Source of the DNA: Deltaproteobacteria bacterium
GTDB taxonomy: Bacteria; Desulfobacterota; Syntrophia; Syntrophales; JACQWR01
Length of the DNA: 54,317 bases
NCBI GenBank assembly: GCA_016209105.1
Contig: JACQWR010000026.1
Span: forward strand, 1-54,317
Direction: 5' to 3'
Shown: positions 8,385 through 17,187 of the stretch, piece by piece
How the letters are laid out: every line of letters begins with the position of its first letter
Numbering within the stretch: the first letter of the stretch is position 1
The notes under the pieces: generated by a model
Told to the model about the DNA's origin: nothing
Seen by the model: the letters and a program-made list of their open reading frames with translations, nothing else
Database searches by the model: none
Translations under genes and position numbers: made by a program

Positions 8385-9749
8385 ATGAAGAAAATTTGGA
8401 TAGTTTTACTATCGCTGGGGTTGATTGCAGCCTTCAGCATGCCGGCGGCCGCTGTAACTCCCGAGATGACCGGCCAGTATTACGTGCGCGGCAATTACCT
8501 GAGCAACCCGTCAATGCTGGATCAGGACGGGGGGTCAAACCGCTCTTCCTTGAGTTACATGGACCAGAGGCTGCGTACCTTCATCAGGCTGAAGATCGCC
8601 GATGGTCTCACCCTTACCTCGCGGATGGACAGCATGGAAGTCATCTGGGGTCAGAATTTGAAAAATACCATCCCCGGGGATTCCGGGAAGACCAACCAGC
8701 AGAGCGTCGCCTGGGAACAGGTCTACGTAAGCTTTGCTACCGGCATCGGTAAGTTCGACGTCGGCTACAAGTCGGGGACACCCTACGGCTGGGGCACGAA
8801 ATTCCAGAACGCCCCGGGGACCGCTCCCGGCATCAAATGGTCCAATACGTTTGGCAATCTGAGCGTCCTCGCCGACTTCAACAAAACCAGCCAGGGCGAC
8901 CTGGACACTGCCAGCGACCCGCAACTTTTCCAAACCGATGCAAACAACGAGTACTATGACCTGGGCGCCACCTACAAATTCAAGGGCGGCGACGCGGGTC
9001 TCCTGTACACATTCTTCAGGAACGCGATCACCAGATCGTCCAGCACCCCCACCACTGGGGCAGTAGTCACGAATCACGTCCTCCAGCCCTATGTCCGCGC
9101 CAAGTTCGGGCCGGTCAATGTAGAGGCCGAAGCCTATTACATGAACGGCAAGAGCTCGCCCGATGACCCCGCCACGGTTGATACTGATTACAAGGCTCAA
9201 GGTCTGTACGTAAACGGCAAGTACACCATAGGCCCGGCGTACATAGGCGCCAAGTTCATCTACTGTTCCGGTGACGACCCGGCGACGCCGAATGAGAAAG
9301 AAGGGTCGTTGAACAACACCTTTAAATATGCCACGGATACGGAGATCTGGGGAAGCATCTCCCCCGCCATCCTGTTCGGGTATGGTTACCATGGAATGGG
9401 CGTAAGCTCCATCGACTCAACAAAGGGTAACTTGTCTTCGGACTTGGGAAACACCATGGATAATGTGTGGATGTACAGTATCTACGGCGGCGTTGATGTG
9501 ACCAAGAAACTGGCGCTGTCCGCCAAGGCCTTCTACGCCAAGGCCGACGAGAAACTTGCGACGAACTCGGTAGACACGGATTACGGCACCGAACTGGATC
9601 TGATGGCCACGTACAAGATCTATGACCAGCTGACCTACAACGTAGGTTTTGCTTACCTCTGGACCGGCGATTATTTCAAGGGCACCAGCTCCAGTGTAGA
9701 AGTCAAGAACGTCTACTTTGTGTCGCACTGGATTGACCTCAACTTCTAA
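8385..9749 (+). CDS. Outer-membrane beta-barrel porin
   Basis: A 454-residue exported protein. Residues 1-23 are a Sec signal peptide (MKK, a hydrophobic core, cleavage after PAAA). The rest alternates hydrophobic and polar residues in short strands rich in Tyr, Gly and Asp, with aromatic strand ends (YYDLGATYKF, VEAEAYYMNG, LMATYKIYDQL), and ends in Phe as outer-membrane barrels do (HWIDLNF). The start ATG 8385 has AGGAGG 5 nt upstream; further in-frame starts upstream lie in the leader. It is monocistronic, with its own promoter and terminator, and divergent from acs. No specific substrate can be inferred. Confidence 0.85.
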   Translation: MKKIWIVLLSLGLIAAFSMPAAAVTPEMTGQYYVRGNYLSNPSMLDQDGGSNRSSLSYMDQRLRTFIRLKIADGLTLTSRMDSMEVIWGQNLKNTIPGDSGKTNQQSVAWEQVYVSFATGIGKFDVGYKSGTPYGWGTKFQNAPGTAPGIKWSNTFGNLSVLADFNKTSQGDLDTASDPQLFQTDANNEYYDLGATYKFKGGDAGLLYTFFRNAITRSSSTPTTGAVVTNHVLQPYVRAKFGPVNVEAEAYYMNGKSSPDDPATVDTDYKAQGLYVNGKYTIGPAYIGAKFIYCSGDDPATPNEKEGSLNNTFKYATDTEIWGSISPAILFGYGYHGMGVSSIDSTKGNLSSDLGNTMDNVWMYSIYGGVDVTKKLALSAKAFYAKADEKLATNSVDTDYGTELDLMATYKIYDQLTYNVGFAYLWTGDYFKGTSSSVEVKNVYFVSHWIDLNF

Positions 9750-9785
9750 GTTCGGTTTTACCACTTAGAAAAGCTTCAAATGCAA

Positions 9786-9818
9786 AGGCCCCGGGGATTT
9801 GTTCCCGGGGCCTTTTTT
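9786..9818 (+). terminator. Rho-independent terminator after the porin gene
   Basis: The stem GGCCCCGGG/CCCGGGGCC is followed by six T residues, 37 nt past the stop codon. Confidence 0.9.
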
Positions 9819-9864
9819 ATGCCCCCCATCCCTGATGAAACTTAAAAACTGACCATGACGTTTT

Positions 9865-11619
9865 GTGAACTTGTCCTCCTTGCATGTTTATTCCCCGTAT
9901 GCCAAAATATGCGGAACGAGCGGTTTTAATCTCGAAAGCAATCGTGAAAGGACGGGGGCCATTACGAAGATTTACGGCAACACGACCGGTCTCGGCCCGG
10001 GACAGGTAAAAAGGATCGAGCAGCTCTACCGCCGCAGGGTTCCGCCGGATTGCGTCTTGAGCCAGGAGCTGGCCCGGCAGCTCACGGAACTTTCCCGGGA
10101 AATCAACCGGCAGATCGGCATCCTCCTGAGCCGCAGGGGCGAGGTCACCCATGTCATGGTGGGATCGCACCGGGAAGTGCTCATCCCCAGCCTGGAGGGG
10201 TTTCGGGCCTCCTCCACCCGTTTCAAGGGGCTGCGTCTCATCCATACCCACTTGAACGGCGAGCCGTTGTCCGAAGATGACCTAAGCGACCTGGCGCTTC
10301 TGCGCCTCGATCTTGTGGGAGCCATCGAAACGGGGCCCGACGGTCTTCCGGGACACGTCCATACCGCCCACCTGATCCCGGAAAACCCGGAAGGGGCATT
10401 CTGGCTCATCCGGAAACCCCTCCGGCCTTCCGAGATGGACGAGGACTTCCTCGCCTTCATTCAGGCCCTCGAAGGAGAATTCGCGAAGAAACAGAAGCCG
10501 CGCAAGGTGGAATCGGCCGGCGGCGCCATACTGATCCGCGTGGAGACGAACCCCCTGTACGACGGCGAAAGCTCTCTGGAAGAATTACGGGAACTGGCCC
10601 GCTCGGCGGGCGTTGACGTTCTCGCCTCCCTCGTGCAGCACCGGAGGCAGGCGGACCCCCGCTTTCTCATCGGCAAGGGAAAAATCTCCGAACTTGCCAT
10701 CAGGGCCCTGCAGATCGGGGCCGGCCTCCTGATCTTTGATCAGGAGCTGACGCCGGCGCAGGCTCGCTCCATCACCGACTCCACGGAAATGAAGGTGATT
10801 GACCGCACCCAGATTATCTTGGATATCTTCGCCCGCCGCGCCCACAGCCGCGAAGGGAAGATCCAGGTGGAACTGGCCCAGCTCAAGTACCTCCTGCCCC
10901 GCCTCGTCACAAAAAACACCGCCATGTCCCGCCTCACGGGAGGAATCGGGGGCAGAGGGCCCGGGGAAACGAAATTGGAAATCAATCGGCGGCGGGCGCG
11001 GGACCGCATCCACGACCTGGAACGGGAAATCAAAAATATCGAAAAGGCGCGGGGACAGCGCCGAATGAAGCGGCAAAAGGCCGGATTGCCCGTGATCTCC
11101 ATCGTGGGTTACACAAACGCGGGCAAGTCAACGCTCTTGAATGCCCTGACGAAGGGCAGCGTCTTTACGGAAAATCGTCTGTTTGCGACACTTGACCCGA
11201 AAAGCTCGCGGCTCCGCTTCCCCCACGATCGGGAAGCGGTAATCACGGACACGGTGGGATTTATCCGCGACCTCCCCCGGGAGCTCTTTGCCGCTTTTCG
11301 GGCCACCCTCGATGAATTAAACGATGCGGACGTTCTTCTCCACGTAACCGACGTGAGCAACCCCGACTTCGAATCCCATATCAAGGCCGTGGAGGGAATC
11401 CTGGAAAAGCTCGGTCTCGCCTCCAAACAAACCCTGATGGTCTTCAACAAGGAAGATCGCTTCCCCGACAAACGGCTTCTGGCGAATGTATGCGGGCAAT
11501 TCGACGCTGTTGCCGTATCGGCGATCAATCCCGCCACGCTTCCGCCGCTCGTGGCGCGGCTGGAAGCAATAACCGGGAGATACGGACAAACGGGAAAAGA
11601 GACGCCGGGGCCTGCGTGA
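9865..11619 (+). CDS. hflX: GTPase HflX with a long N-terminal extension
   Basis: A 584-residue frame (E. coli HflX is about 426). From residue 216 on it is canonical: an HflX N-domain (DPRFLIGKGKISEL, LTPAQARSI), the family signature GGIGGRGPGETKLE, then a G domain with G1 GYTNAGKST, G3 DTVGFI and G4 NKED. The family splits stalled or stressed ribosomes in the cytoplasm. Residues 33-205 form an extra domain containing HTHLNGEPLSEDD, reminiscent of JAMM/RadC metal sites. The start is uncertain: GTG 9865 has no Shine-Dalgarno, whereas recognisable sequence begins at an ATT codon (9961) with AGGA upstream. The gene stands alone, convergent with waaA. Confidence 0.9.
   Translation: MNLSSLHVYSPYAKICGTSGFNLESNRERTGAITKIYGNTTGLGPGQVKRIEQLYRRRVPPDCVLSQELARQLTELSREINRQIGILLSRRGEVTHVMVGSHREVLIPSLEGFRASSTRFKGLRLIHTHLNGEPLSEDDLSDLALLRLDLVGAIETGPDGLPGHVHTAHLIPENPEGAFWLIRKPLRPSEMDEDFLAFIQALEGEFAKKQKPRKVESAGGAILIRVETNPLYDGESSLEELRELARSAGVDVLASLVQHRRQADPRFLIGKGKISELAIRALQIGAGLLIFDQELTPAQARSITDSTEMKVIDRTQIILDIFARRAHSREGKIQVELAQLKYLLPRLVTKNTAMSRLTGGIGGRGPGETKLEINRRRARDRIHDLEREIKNIEKARGQRRMKRQKAGLPVISIVGYTNAGKSTLLNALTKGSVFTENRLFATLDPKSSRLRFPHDREAVITDTVGFIRDLPRELFAAFRATLDELNDADVLLHVTDVSNPDFESHIKAVEGILEKLGLASKQTLMVFNKEDRFPDKRLLANVCGQFDAVAVSAINPATLPPLVARLEAITGRYGQTGKETPGPA
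9880..9908 (+). promoter_or_regulatory. Possible sigma-70 promoter for hflX
   Basis: TTGCAT, a 17-nt spacer, then CAAAAT. If used, transcription starts inside the frame that opens at GTG 9865 and favours the downstream start near 9961. Confidence 0.35.
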
Positions 11620-11673
11620 GGAAGGCATTGGCGGGAATCCTTCGCCTGTCTCCGCTTCTCCACGAATACGTTC

Positions 11674-12981
11674 TCAGCGTTTTCCCGTTAATACCTTGCC
11701 AACCAGCGAAGCATGCTTTCCCGCCGCGCCCATATTCGCCGCGACCAGGCGCCGCCCACGCGCGCCCCGCCGGTCACGGGAGGCCGGATCATCCAGGGCA
11801 TTTCGAATAGCCTTGAGCAATTCGTCCGCATCCCTTACCGTCATCCCCGCCCCCGCCCCTTCCAGGAGCTCCCGTTCCTCCCAAAAATCATCCATGAAAG
11901 GACCGTACAGGACCACCTTGCCCCAGGCGGCGGCCTCGATGACGTTCTGCCCGCCCTTGGGCACGAGACTGCCCCCGCAAAAAACTACGCTGGCCAGGCT
12001 GTATACCCGAAAAAGCTCGCCGATGACGTCAACCACGATGATCCGCTCGCCATCCCGTTTTCTGCCGCGATTAATCTCGGTCATGGTAACGGTATCAACA
12101 AAGCCGTTTTGGGACGCCAGGGCGAGGACGGCCTGCGTCCGTTCGATGTGACGCGGCACGATGATAAGCATGCAGTCGGCATGGGTCGCAAGAAGTTGAC
12201 GGTAAACCCCGAAAACGACCTCCTCCTCACCCTCATGGGTGCTGCCCGCCACCAGGACGCGATCGCCCGGAACAATATTCAGGCGCGCGCCTATCTCCTC
12301 GTGAAGCGAGGGCGAGGCTTGCGCCGCCAGGCTGTCGTATTTCGCGTTCCCGAAGACATGCACCCGGTCGGCGGGAACCCCCAAGAAACGGAAACGCTCC
12401 GCATCAGTCTCGGAAATGACGCCCACTTCTTCGATTGCATCCAGTATGCCCTTCCAGAAAAACCGCGTCAGCGCGTATCTCCGGAAGGAACGGGGCGAAA
12501 GGCGGCCGTTCGCCATAACGATCTTCACGCCCGTTAAGCGGCAGTAACGGATAAAATTCGGCCACAGTTCCGTCTCTAAAAGCAGAAATAGGTCGGGCCG
12601 GATCCGGTCAATGGCTTTCCGTACCACGAAAGAAATATCCAGCGGATAGAGAATGAAGGCCGCGGCCGCAGTGACGATGCGGCGGGCCATTTCCTGGCCC
12701 GTCTCCGTGCCCGTGGAAAGAACGATGCAGGCGTCGGGAAACTGATCCTTGAGAGAGGCGATAACCGGCGCCGCCGCGGTCACCTCGCCCACCGAGACGG
12801 CATGCACCCATATCCGGGGGCTGCCGCTCATGCCGGCAAGAACTTCCGATGGAAGGATTCCAAACCTCTGGCCGAGTCCCTTTCGGTATTTTCCCGCACC
12901 GATCATCTTCGCCCCGTAGTGGAGGGCGACAAAGGGAACGGCAAGCCATAACAGCATGTTGTAGAGAACCTTACGCACCAT
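11674..12981 (-). CDS. waaA: 3-deoxy-D-manno-octulosonic acid (Kdo) transferase
   Basis: A 435-residue GT-B glycosyltransferase that adds Kdo from CMP-Kdo to the lipid A precursor at the inner face of the inner membrane. An N-terminal membrane anchor (YNMLLWLAVPFVALHYG) is followed by WVHAVSVGEV, the conserved LLLETELWPN, GNAKYDS, and the nucleotide-sugar side motifs AGSTHEGEEE and GGSLVPKGGQNVIEAA. ATG 12981 is used because AGGGG lies just upstream. Its presence implies a Kdo-containing LPS and so a Gram-negative envelope. It is convergent with hflX; no other LPS genes are nearby. Confidence 0.95.
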   Translation of the reverse strand: MVRKVLYNMLLWLAVPFVALHYGAKMIGAGKYRKGLGQRFGILPSEVLAGMSGSPRIWVHAVSVGEVTAAAPVIASLKDQFPDACIVLSTGTETGQEMARRIVTAAAAFILYPLDISFVVRKAIDRIRPDLFLLLETELWPNFIRYCRLTGVKIVMANGRLSPRSFRRYALTRFFWKGILDAIEEVGVISETDAERFRFLGVPADRVHVFGNAKYDSLAAQASPSLHEEIGARLNIVPGDRVLVAGSTHEGEEEVVFGVYRQLLATHADCMLIIVPRHIERTQAVLALASQNGFVDTVTMTEINRGRKRDGERIIVVDVIGELFRVYSLASVVFCGGSLVPKGGQNVIEAAAWGKVVLYGPFMDDFWEERELLEGAGAGMTVRDADELLKAIRNALDDPASRDRRGARGRRLVAANMGAAGKHASLVGKVLTGKR

Positions 12982-13151
12982 GACACCCCTAACGCCAGAC
13001 CGTGGCAAACGTCCGAAAAAGCGGAGCCGTATCCTTTCTCCGGAGTCGTTCAGTATCGGGACGGTTTAGTACCACGGGGATGGGGGAAGCGCAAGAGAAA
13101 GACATGGCTTGTGCGGCAATCGCTCGAGACGCCGATGCGCATGGCCGCTCC

Positions 13152-13967
13152 CTACCATAGCTCTGCAACCTCAGGCATCCCCTTTCTGTCCCGCAGGCTG
13201 ATCGCCCCCTGTTCACAGGCAGCGCGGCAGACTCCGCAGCCGTAGCAGAGCCTGGCATTCACCGCAATTTTTCTATTCAGCGCGGAGTACTCCAGCGCCC
13301 CAAACTGGCATACCTTTTGACAATTCCGGCAGCCCCGGCACAGCAGCGGTTCAATCTCCGCCACGTACTCGGCCCTAAACATGACCTGGATCAAACCGGT
13401 TGATACCTGGTAGCGGTACGCCAGACAATCGCGATCACAATTGCAGAGGCCGCCTATGAAAGGCGTCTTAAATGTCCATATGGAGTGGATCAGGCCTTCT
13501 CTATCAAATTCCCTGAGAAGCCTTTTTGCCTCCCCAGGCGCAATGGTTTCCAGAGAGTTCTTCAGATCGGGATAATCCCCGAATATGCCCTCCGGGTCAA
13601 AGCCCAGGGCAAAGCAGTAGCGGGCATTCGAGACGCCTTCGGTAGCTTCCCGGCACACGCAGGAAAGCCGTGTTACCGAATGCGCCATGTCTATGACCAT
13701 TTCGGCGTCTTCCACCGGCACCACCTGACCAAAATGCTCCCGTTTCATCTGCCGTGTCGTCATCATGCGTATGAACCGGTAAACAAGGGGCATGCTTTCC
13801 CTCATCGCCCCCAGCTTCTCCACGTAAACACTGTTGCGCCTCAAAACGGGAAACAGGTTTTTTATAAACTCCTGCCTGCCGTCGCGGGCAAGCAGTTCCC
13901 GTGAATAATTCGACATGAGTTCGTACCACTTCTTGCCCTCGCCATGACTGATGCAGAATTCGCACAC
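13152..13967 (-). CDS. 4Fe-4S ferredoxin-type protein of unknown function
   Basis: A 271-residue cysteine-rich cytosolic protein. The C-terminus has two ferredoxin motifs, LCRGCRNCQKVC and LCYGCGVCRAAC, for two 4Fe-4S clusters. Further cysteines lie at the N-terminus (MCEFC), mid-protein (SCVCREATEG) and at CNCDRDC (about residue 175-180), so one or more extra metal or cluster sites are likely. The start is GTG 13967, with AAGGG 8 nt upstream. I do not recognise a characterised family. It sits alone between waaA (170 nt downstream on the same strand) and the divergent rpe, so context gives no function. A redox or electron-transfer role is inference. Confidence 0.75.
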   Translation of the reverse strand: MCEFCISHGEGKKWYELMSNYSRELLARDGRQEFIKNLFPVLRRNSVYVEKLGAMRESMPLVYRFIRMMTTRQMKREHFGQVVPVEDAEMVIDMAHSVTRLSCVCREATEGVSNARYCFALGFDPEGIFGDYPDLKNSLETIAPGEAKRLLREFDREGLIHSIWTFKTPFIGGLCNCDRDCLAYRYQVSTGLIQVMFRAEYVAEIEPLLCRGCRNCQKVCQFGALEYSALNRKIAVNARLCYGCGVCRAACEQGAISLRDRKGMPEVAELW

Positions 13968-14071
13968 TGCTGTATCCCTTCCTTGCTCCGGGGTTGTCTT
14001 CCGTTTAATTTTTCAGCGGGTCATGGTCATGTTTTTCAAGTTGTTTAAAATGAAGATTCGGATTGAAGATA

Positions 14072-14100
14072 TTGACAGGGAACCCGCAATAGGGTAGAAG
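14072..14100 (+). promoter_or_regulatory. Sigma-70 promoter for rpe
   Basis: Consensus TTGACA, a 17-nt spacer and TAGAAG (4 of 6), about 105 nt upstream of the rpe start. Confidence 0.5.
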
Positions 14101-14204
14101 CGAAACAGGAAAATCCGATATCCCTGAAGACAACGCGCCGGTATGCTGTCGGCACACAGCGCGGGAACCGGCAGCCCCAAAACCCGTCAAACATGAGGCA
14201 GGCC

Positions 14205-14864
14205 ATGAAGAAAATTGCCCCTTCAATCCTCTCCGCAGACTTCAGCAGGCTGGCGGATGAAATTACCGCGGTGGAAAAAGCGGGCGCCGACTGGATACAC
14301 ATTGATGTCATGGACGGCCACTTTGTCCCCAACCTGACCATAGGTCCCGGCGTGGTCGCCTCGCTGAGAAAGATCACCACGCTGCCCTTTGATGTGCATC
14401 TGATGATCGAAAATCCCGATCATTACATTGATGCTTTTGCAAAAGCCGGAAGCGATATTATCACCGTCCACGTGGAAGCCGCTCGGCATCTGCACCGTAC
14501 GGTCGCGCTGATTAAGGAAAAGGGAATCAAGGCCGGGGTCTCCCTGAATCCGGCCACGCCCCTTGTCCAGGTGGAGCCGATCCTGCCCGACGTGGATCTC
14601 CTGCTAATCATGACGGTGAATCCCGGCTTCGGCGGCCAGAAGTTCATCAGCAGCATGTTGCCGAAAATCAGGCAGGCACGAGAGATGATCAATCCCCGCT
14701 CGCCGTCGGTTTTAATCGAGGTGGACGGCGGCATCAACCTGGAAAACGTTTCCGCAGTTGCGGAAGCCGGCGCGGAGGTAATGGTGGCGGGCGCCTCCAT
14801 TTTCGGAAGCGTCAATTATCAGAAAACCATCTCCGCAATGAAGGCCACCCTGAACAAAACCTGA
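14205..14864 (+). CDS. rpe: Ribulose-phosphate 3-epimerase
   Basis: A 219-residue TIM-barrel enzyme interconverting ribulose 5-phosphate and xylulose 5-phosphate in the pentose phosphate pathway. Family motifs are present: [23 protein letters not shown] (metal ligands), [16 protein letters not shown] and EVDGGIN, ending in the phosphate-binding [11 protein letters not shown] 14205 gives the usual MKKIAPSIL start, with GAGG 6 nt ahead; an ATG four codons upstream has weaker support. It has its own promoter and is convergent with the hydroxyacyl-CoA dehydrogenase gene. Confidence 0.95.
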   Translation: MKKIAPSILSADFSRLADEITAVEKAGADWIHIDVMDGHFVPNLTIGPGVVASLRKITTLPFDVHLMIENPDHYIDAFAKAGSDIITVHVEAARHLHRTVALIKEKGIKAGVSLNPATPLVQVEPILPDVDLLLIMTVNPGFGGQKFISSMLPKIRQAREMINPRSPSVLIEVDGGINLENVSAVAEAGAEVMVAGASIFGSVNYQKTISAMKATLNKT

Positions 14865-14874
14865 AAAGCCCGCC

Positions 14875-14910
14875 GGGAGGAGTTCCGGCTCTATGCCGGA
14901 CCTCCTTCCC
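14875..14910. other. Large imperfect hairpin between convergent genes
   Basis: GGGAGGAGTTCCGGC pairs with GCCGGACCTCCTTCCC across a 5-nt loop, 10 nt past the rpe stop. There is no T-tract, so it may stabilise or attenuate 3' ends rather than terminate on its own. Confidence 0.45.
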
Positions 14911-14975
14911 AGGAATGTATGGAAGCGGCTTTGTCAATAGCTCCGCAGGCAAGGCATGCGAATCCTGAGGAGTGC

Positions 14976-15002
14976 GACGTACGTTAAGCGTACGTCGCAA
15001 CG
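14976..15002. repeat. GACGTACG palindrome, a module shared with other repeats
   Basis: GCGACGTACG-TTAA-CGTACGTCGC is a near-perfect palindrome. Related GCGACGTACG..GTACG cores occur inside the repeats at 17185-17417, 41996-42122 and 42496-42683. Confidence 0.6.
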
Positions 15003-15056
15003 ACGAAGGGTAAAAGGGTAAAGCGGAACGCAGCATCCGGATTTTTTACAAAGACG

Positions 15057-15914
15057 CTAAGCCTTGCTGTAATCGTATACCCCTTTCCCTGTCTTTCTGC
15101 CTAAGCGTCCGGCTCTCACCAACTTTCTCAGCAGGGGAGCGGGCCGGTACTTGTCCCCCAGCTCCCGCTCCAGTCCTTCCATGATGCGGAGGAGTGTTTC
15201 ATTCCCGATGAGGTCGGACAGGGCCAGCGGGCCGATAGGGTGATTGCAGCCCAGCACCATTCCCTTGTCAATATCTTCGGCGTTGGCAACGCCCTCCCCC
15301 AGAGTATAGAACGCCTCGTTGATCATGGTACAGAGGATTCTGTTCACGGCAAAGGCAGGCGCTTCCTGAACCACGATGGCTTCCTTGCCGATTTTCTTGC
15401 CCCATTCCTTCGCCACTTTCAATGTTTCATCGGACGTCTCATAACCCCGGATTATTTCCAGGAGCCGCATCACCGGTACGGGATTGAAAAAATGGGTCCC
15501 GATGAAACGTTCCGGTCTCTTCGTGCACGCCGCCATCTCGGTGATGCTCAAGCCCGACGTGTTTGTAAAGAACAGACAGTGAGAAGGCACAGTAGCTTCC
15601 AGTTCCTCGTATACCTTCTTCTTCACCTCCATGACCTCGATCACCACTTCTACAACCACGTCGGCCGCACCGGCAGCCTCCTTGAGGTCGAGCGTCGGCT
15701 TGATCCTGCCCAGAATGGCGTCCATCTCTTCCTTTGTCCGCCGTCCCTTCTCCACGTCGCGACCAAGATTCTTTTTGATCGCGTTCATCCCGCCGTCAAT
15801 AAATCTCTGTTCAATATCCCGCAGGGTAACCTGGAAACCAGACTGCGCACAAATCTGTGCGATTCCGTTACCCATCAAGCCTGCACCCAGCACACATACG
15901 TTTTTAATCTCCAT
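15057..15914 (-). CDS. hbd: 3-hydroxyacyl-CoA (3-hydroxybutyryl-CoA) dehydrogenase
   Basis: A 285-residue NAD(P)-dependent dehydrogenase of the short Hbd/PaaH type, interconverting 3-hydroxyacyl-CoA and 3-oxoacyl-CoA in beta-oxidation or butyrate-type metabolism. It has the Rossmann motif [10 protein letters not shown] at residues 10-19, [11 protein letters not shown], the catalytic-His segment [11 protein letters not shown], and the C-terminal domain with [11 protein letters not shown] and [22 protein letters not shown] lies 7 nt before ATG 15914. It stands alone, but with EtfAB, EMO and Acs in the same window it fits acyl-CoA degradation. Chain-length preference cannot be read. Confidence 0.93.
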   Translation of the reverse strand: MEIKNVCVLGAGLMGNGIAQICAQSGFQVTLRDIEQRFIDGGMNAIKKNLGRDVEKGRRTKEEMDAILGRIKPTLDLKEAAGAADVVVEVVIEVMEVKKKVYEELEATVPSHCLFFTNTSGLSITEMAACTKRPERFIGTHFFNPVPVMRLLEIIRGYETSDETLKVAKEWGKKIGKEAIVVQEAPAFAVNRILCTMINEAFYTLGEGVANAEDIDKGMVLGCNHPIGPLALSDLIGNETLLRIMEGLERELGDKYRPAPLLRKLVRAGRLGRKTGKGVYDYSKA

Positions 15915-15950
15915 TGTCGAACTCCTTCCTGTTGATGTATCTGCGAGTTT

Positions 15951-16090
15951 GGCGGCCTCATAAAAAGTCCGCAGGCGGCAAGAATCCTTCTCTCGCCTTC
16001 GCGGGGGCAGGCGTGCATACGCGAAAACTGCGCCTTATTCCTCAGGCTTTGCGCGCCTTGCCCCTGAAACGTTTTACGAATCCGTCCCTG
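15951..16090. repeat. Family R3 palindromic element (copy 2)
   Basis: Left end GCCTCATAAAAAGTCCG, right end GTTTTACGAATCCGTC. The interior ATTCCTCAGGCTTTGCGCG and CGCCTTG closely match the copy at 41996-42122. Confidence 0.7.
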
Positions 16091-16428
16091 CTATATGATT
16101 TGTCGACTCTCTATTTAAGGATCAGCAAATCTCCGGCCTTGAGAAAAAACCTGGTTCCCTAATGCGATACAGCGCCCTTTTTCCGCGCGCGCCGCACGGG
16201 GAAAAAACTAACAGACGTCGGAGACCTAAGTCAAGCAAAAACCCCGCAGGAATGTATTGAATTCGCTCGCTCGGCATACCCCGTAGCTTGGGTAAGCGAG
16301 TGACCGGGGGCGCTCCCCGCAAGCCCCGCCTGGTAAGCGGGGTTAAGGGGCACACCGAGAAAAAATGTTCCGTACCGGGAAGCTCCGCTCTCTGAGCGGG
16401 GAGCTTCCAGGCTGAACGATAATGTTCC

Positions 16429-16510
16429 TTAGTAAGTTAGAAATTATTTTCTGCGTTTTTCTGGCAGAAAATAATTTCGTTAACGCGCGTATCCCGTTTA
16501 TCGGGGTTAA
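16429..16510 (+). repeat. Family R4 palindromic element (copy 1)
   Basis: TAAGTTAGAAATTATTTTCTGC, a 9-nt loop and GCAGAAAATAATTTC, then GTTAACGCGCGTATCCCG and TTTATCGGGGTTAA. It is nearly identical to the inverted copy at 39564-39643. Confidence 0.8.
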
Positions 16511-16659
16511 GAATCGAAGCTTTTTCGCAGCTTGCCCGAGGGGAGCTTCAAAAAATATTTGAAGGATGAACGATTCTATGAGAATGTATGCCGCCGGGCA
16601 TGATGGCGTTTTTGCGGAACTATCGGAAAACGGCTTAAAACTCGACCTTGAGCTGGCGT

Positions 16660-17187
16660 ATGCATATTATTATTGATGGATATAACCTCATAAGGCAATC
16701 CGCGACCCTGCGCCGTTTTGAACGGTTCAGCCTGGAAAGGGGGCGCCAGGCCCTGATCAGCGCTATGGCATCCTACAACAAGCGTTGCCGACACAGGATC
16801 ACCGTAGTCTTCGACGGGTGGGAGGGCGGCGGCGAGGCGGAAGAGCGGGACCGGCAGGATGGGATTGAGATTATTTATTCCCGCCGGGGAGAAAAGGCCG
16901 ATGATGTCATTAAACGCCTTGTCCAGGCAAAAAGCGCGGAAACGCTGGTGGTCAGTTCCGACAGAGATATCGCCGTTTTTGCCGGGAGAAGAGGGGCGAC
17001 GGCCATTTCCTCTCCCGATTTTGATGCGGCTATAAGCAAGACGGCCATGCAGGCCTCGCACGCCGGACAGGCGGCCGACGAAAAAGATGAAGAGAGAGGA
17101 ACAACGGACGGCAGGAAGAAAAAAGGACCCGCAAGACGCCACTCCCGGAAGGAGAAGAGTCTCCTGGCCGCCATAAAAAAACTTTAG
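16660..17187 (+). CDS. YacP-like NYN-domain ribonuclease
   Basis: A 175-residue protein with the NYN (PIN-like) fold: HIIIDGYNLIR with the first acidic residue, VVFDGWE, YSRRGEKADDVIKRLV, and VVSSDRDIAVFA. These acidic residues form the metal site of this RNase family; YacP (Rae1) of Bacillus cleaves mRNA on ribosomes. The C-terminal 45 residues are charged and probably disordered (KDEERGTTDGRKKKG). ATG 16660 is used; a TTG four codons upstream is possible. The TAG stop is also the first three bases of a MITE-like repeat. No operon partner. Confidence 0.8.
   Translation: MHIIIDGYNLIRQSATLRRFERFSLERGRQALISAMASYNKRCRHRITVVFDGWEGGGEAEERDRQDGIEIIYSRRGEKADDVIKRLVQAKSAETLVVSSDRDIAVFAGRRGATAISSPDFDAAISKTAMQASHAGQAADEKDEERGTTDGRKKKGPARRHSRKEKSLLAAIKKL

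Larger units (their letters stand above)
15915..16659. other. Gene-free, repeat-rich intergenic region
   Basis: About 745 bp between divergent genes with no credible coding frame. It contains an R3 element, partial R-A sequences (16255-16310 and, inverted, 16508-16560), an R4 element, and a long hairpin at 16378-16408 (GGAAGCTCCGCTC/GAGCGGGGAGCTTCC). Confidence 0.65.

Noticed and set aside
14051..14098. Short ATG frame upstream of rpe ([11 protein letters not shown]...)
   Set aside because: Only 15 codons, overlaps the predicted promoter and lacks a ribosome-binding site.
15915..16659. CRISPR-like array
   Set aside because: The repeated segments differ in sequence and spacing and belong to separate palindromic families; there are no regular spacers and no cas genes.
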